Shown here one piece after another: positions 6,887 to 7,785 of a stretch of DNA of 7,785 bases (position 1 is the stretch's first letter; each line of letters opens with the position of its first letter). The notes beneath the pieces are model-generated. The model did not search any database, was not told where the DNA came from, and worked only from the letters and a program-made list of their open reading frames with translations. Location of the stretch: positions 1 to 7,785 of the forward strand of contig CAJBHN010000374.1 in assembly GCA_903952805.1 (NCBI GenBank). Reading direction: 5' to 3'. Made by a program: the position numbers and the translations under genes. The stretch comes from an uncultured Myxococcales bacterium. GTDB lineage: Bacteria; Myxococcota; UBA727; VGSZ01.

Positions 6887-7684
6887 TCAATGATCATTCA
6901 GGACGACGCGCGCTGGATCGGCGGCAGCCGTGGTCGTGGCGTGCAGCATGGCCTGGCGGGTGGGCACGGCCCAAAAGCGCGCCCGCACAGCCTCTGGCAA
7001 GCGGCTGGCGCGTTCCGTGAGAAGGCTGAGGGCGCGGCCGGCGACCGCGCTGGCTTCGTCGTCGTCGCCCATGGCTCGCAACGCCTGAATGTAGGGCGAC
7101 AGCGCTTCTTCGACAGGCAAGCCGGTGGCGGTGCGGTCGTCGAGCAGTTCCGCGGCGCGTTGGGCATGGGGCAGGGCGGCCGAGACGTCGCCTGAGCTCA
7201 ACAGCACCTCGCCCAGCAGGGCATTGCCGAGGACCTGTCCAGACAGGTACCCGCGCTTCTCGCCGAGGTCGACCGCGGCCCGAGCCCGACTCAATGCGCT
7301 CTTCAACAAGCGGTCTTTCGCCGAGCCCACGGCGCCCTGCGCGCGCAGCCACTTGGCGCGGGCGCTCAACAGCTCACACTCCATCGCCGAGAAGGGGTCG
7401 CGTTGTTCGTCGACCCGACGACGGACCGCATCCAAAATGGCCTCGGCGGCGGTGGCGTCTTTGCGCGTCAGCTCGGCGCGGGCGATGACGACGGCGCTTT
7501 GGTGTTCCAGCCGGTCGAGGCCAAGGGATTTGCTGAGGACCCGGGCGCGCTGCGCCTCAAGACAGGCGGCCTCGATGTCGCCGGTCATCAACAGCACATC
7601 GGCGCGGTTCTTCAGGCTTTGGGCAAAGCCGGCGTCGTCGCCGATGGCCTCGCGGATCGCCAAAGCCCGCACCAGCAACGACAA
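6887..7684 (-). CDS. TPR-repeat protein, C-terminal part (start not reliable)
   Basis: The reliable part codes 265 residues ending in a TGA at 6889-6887. It is made of degenerate TPR helices: LVRALAIREAIGDDAGFAQS, then LKNRADVLLMTGDIEAACLE, then RARVLSKSLGLDRLEHQSAV, followed by a unit with LGNALLGEVLLSSGDVSAAL. The final helix, RASRLPEAVRARFWAVP, resembles the ends of large myxobacterial TPR regulators, including serine/threonine kinases with TPR tails, but no kinase or DNA-binding domain is in the window. The frame stays open through an ATG at 7774-7772 to the edge, but that stretch is the inverted copy of 7474-7574 and codes Arg-rich sequence unlike TPR, so the true N-terminus is lost. The function is unknown beyond protein-protein binding. 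Confidence 0.8.
   Translation of the reverse strand: MSLLVRALAIREAIGDDAGFAQSLKNRADVLLMTGDIEAACLEAQRARVLSKSLGLDRLEHQSAVVIARAELTRKDATAAEAILDAVRRRVDEQRDPFSAMECELLSARAKWLRAQGAVGSAKDRLLKSALSRARAAVDLGEKRGYLSGQVLGNALLGEVLLSSGDVSAALPHAQRAAELLDDRTATGLPVEEALSPYIQALRAMGDDDEASAVAGRALSLLTERASRLPEAVRARFWAVPTRQAMLHATTTAAADPARVVLNDH
7474..7574 (+). repeat. Left arm of a perfect 101-bp inverted repeat
   Basis: These 101 bases, inside the TPR gene, are the exact reverse complement of 7685-7785. The arm ends exactly at 7574/7575, where the inner match breaks at once. In the minus strand it codes coherent TPR sequence, so this is the original copy. Confidence 0.95.
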
Positions 7685-7785
7685 CGAGGCCGCCTGTCTT
7701 GAGGCGCAGCGCGCCCGGGTCCTCAGCAAATCCCTTGGCCTCGACCGGCTGGAACACCAAAGCGCCGTCGTCATCGCCCGCGCCG
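7685..7785 (-). repeat. Right arm of the 101-bp inverted repeat, at the window edge (probable artefact)
   Basis: Exact reverse complement of 7474-7574, separated from it by 110 bases, running to the last base of the window. The TPR sense sequence appears here on the plus strand, whereas the minus frame codes nonsense (Arg/Cys/Ser-rich). A fold-back join made during amplification, sequencing or assembly is the simplest explanation. Confidence 0.95.

Noticed and set aside
6839..6889. CRISPR array
   Set aside because: The units are 11 bases and directly adjacent, with no spacers and no cas genes.
7403..7702. 99-codon plus-strand frame in the TPR region
   Set aside because: It is antisense to coherent TPR sequence. 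A near-identical peptide appears on the other strand further right only because of the inverted repeat.
7685..7774. ATG at 7774 as the start of the TPR protein
   Set aside because: It lies wholly in the inverted copy; the 30 residues it adds are the wrong strand of the TPR gene.

Overview
The window is high-GC bacterial DNA that looks like a chromosome fragment from the Myxococcota or a related deltaproteobacterial lineage. The main pointers are a Cys-rich secreted protein with a (Gly-Glu)11 linker and a MYXO-CTERM-like tail, a lipoprotein carrying one c-type heme motif, a DnaJ-TPR fusion and a TPR protein. Together these are a typical gene mix for that group. No phage, transposase, CRISPR array, tRNA or rRNA is visible.

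Layout from left to right. (a) 1-350, minus: the N-terminal part of an unrecognised lipoprotein, running off the left edge. (b) 484-906, plus: an ErpA/IscA-type Fe-S carrier, divergent from (a), with a promoter candidate in the gap and a perfect 10-bp terminator stem at 985-1010. (c) 1037-2179, minus: an SPFH (YdjI-like) protein with a C-terminal GYF_2-like domain and a proline-rich tail. (d) 2322-2882 and (e) 2879-4027, minus: a two-gene unit with a 4-base stop/start overlap. The first gene transcribed, (e), encodes the heme-motif lipoprotein; the second, (d), encodes the Cys-rich MYXO-CTERM-like protein. (f) 4202-5293, plus: class 2 dihydroorotate dehydrogenase (pyrD) with a serine tail made by a TCG repeat. 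(g) 5373-6686, plus: a DnaJ/TPR fusion with a probable leaderless start. (h) 6687-6886: a convergent intergenic region with several dyads and four perfect copies of an 11-bp repeat. (i) 6887 to the right edge, minus: the C-terminal part of a TPR protein.

The last 101 bases (7685-7785) are an exact reverse complement of 7474-7574. This fold-back lies inside a coding region, reaches the very end of the window and gives nonsense protein. I read it as an assembly or amplification artefact until reads show otherwise. Reading frames to the right of 7684 should not be trusted.

Most of the genes are housekeeping or single-function genes: Fe-S delivery, pyrimidine synthesis and chaperone-like proteins. 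The most distinctive part is the coupled pair (d)/(e), which predicts an envelope heme protein made together with a disulfide-rich surface protein. Second is the SPFH-GYF protein, whose own tail resembles a GYF ligand. I do not see a clear new defence or mobile system.
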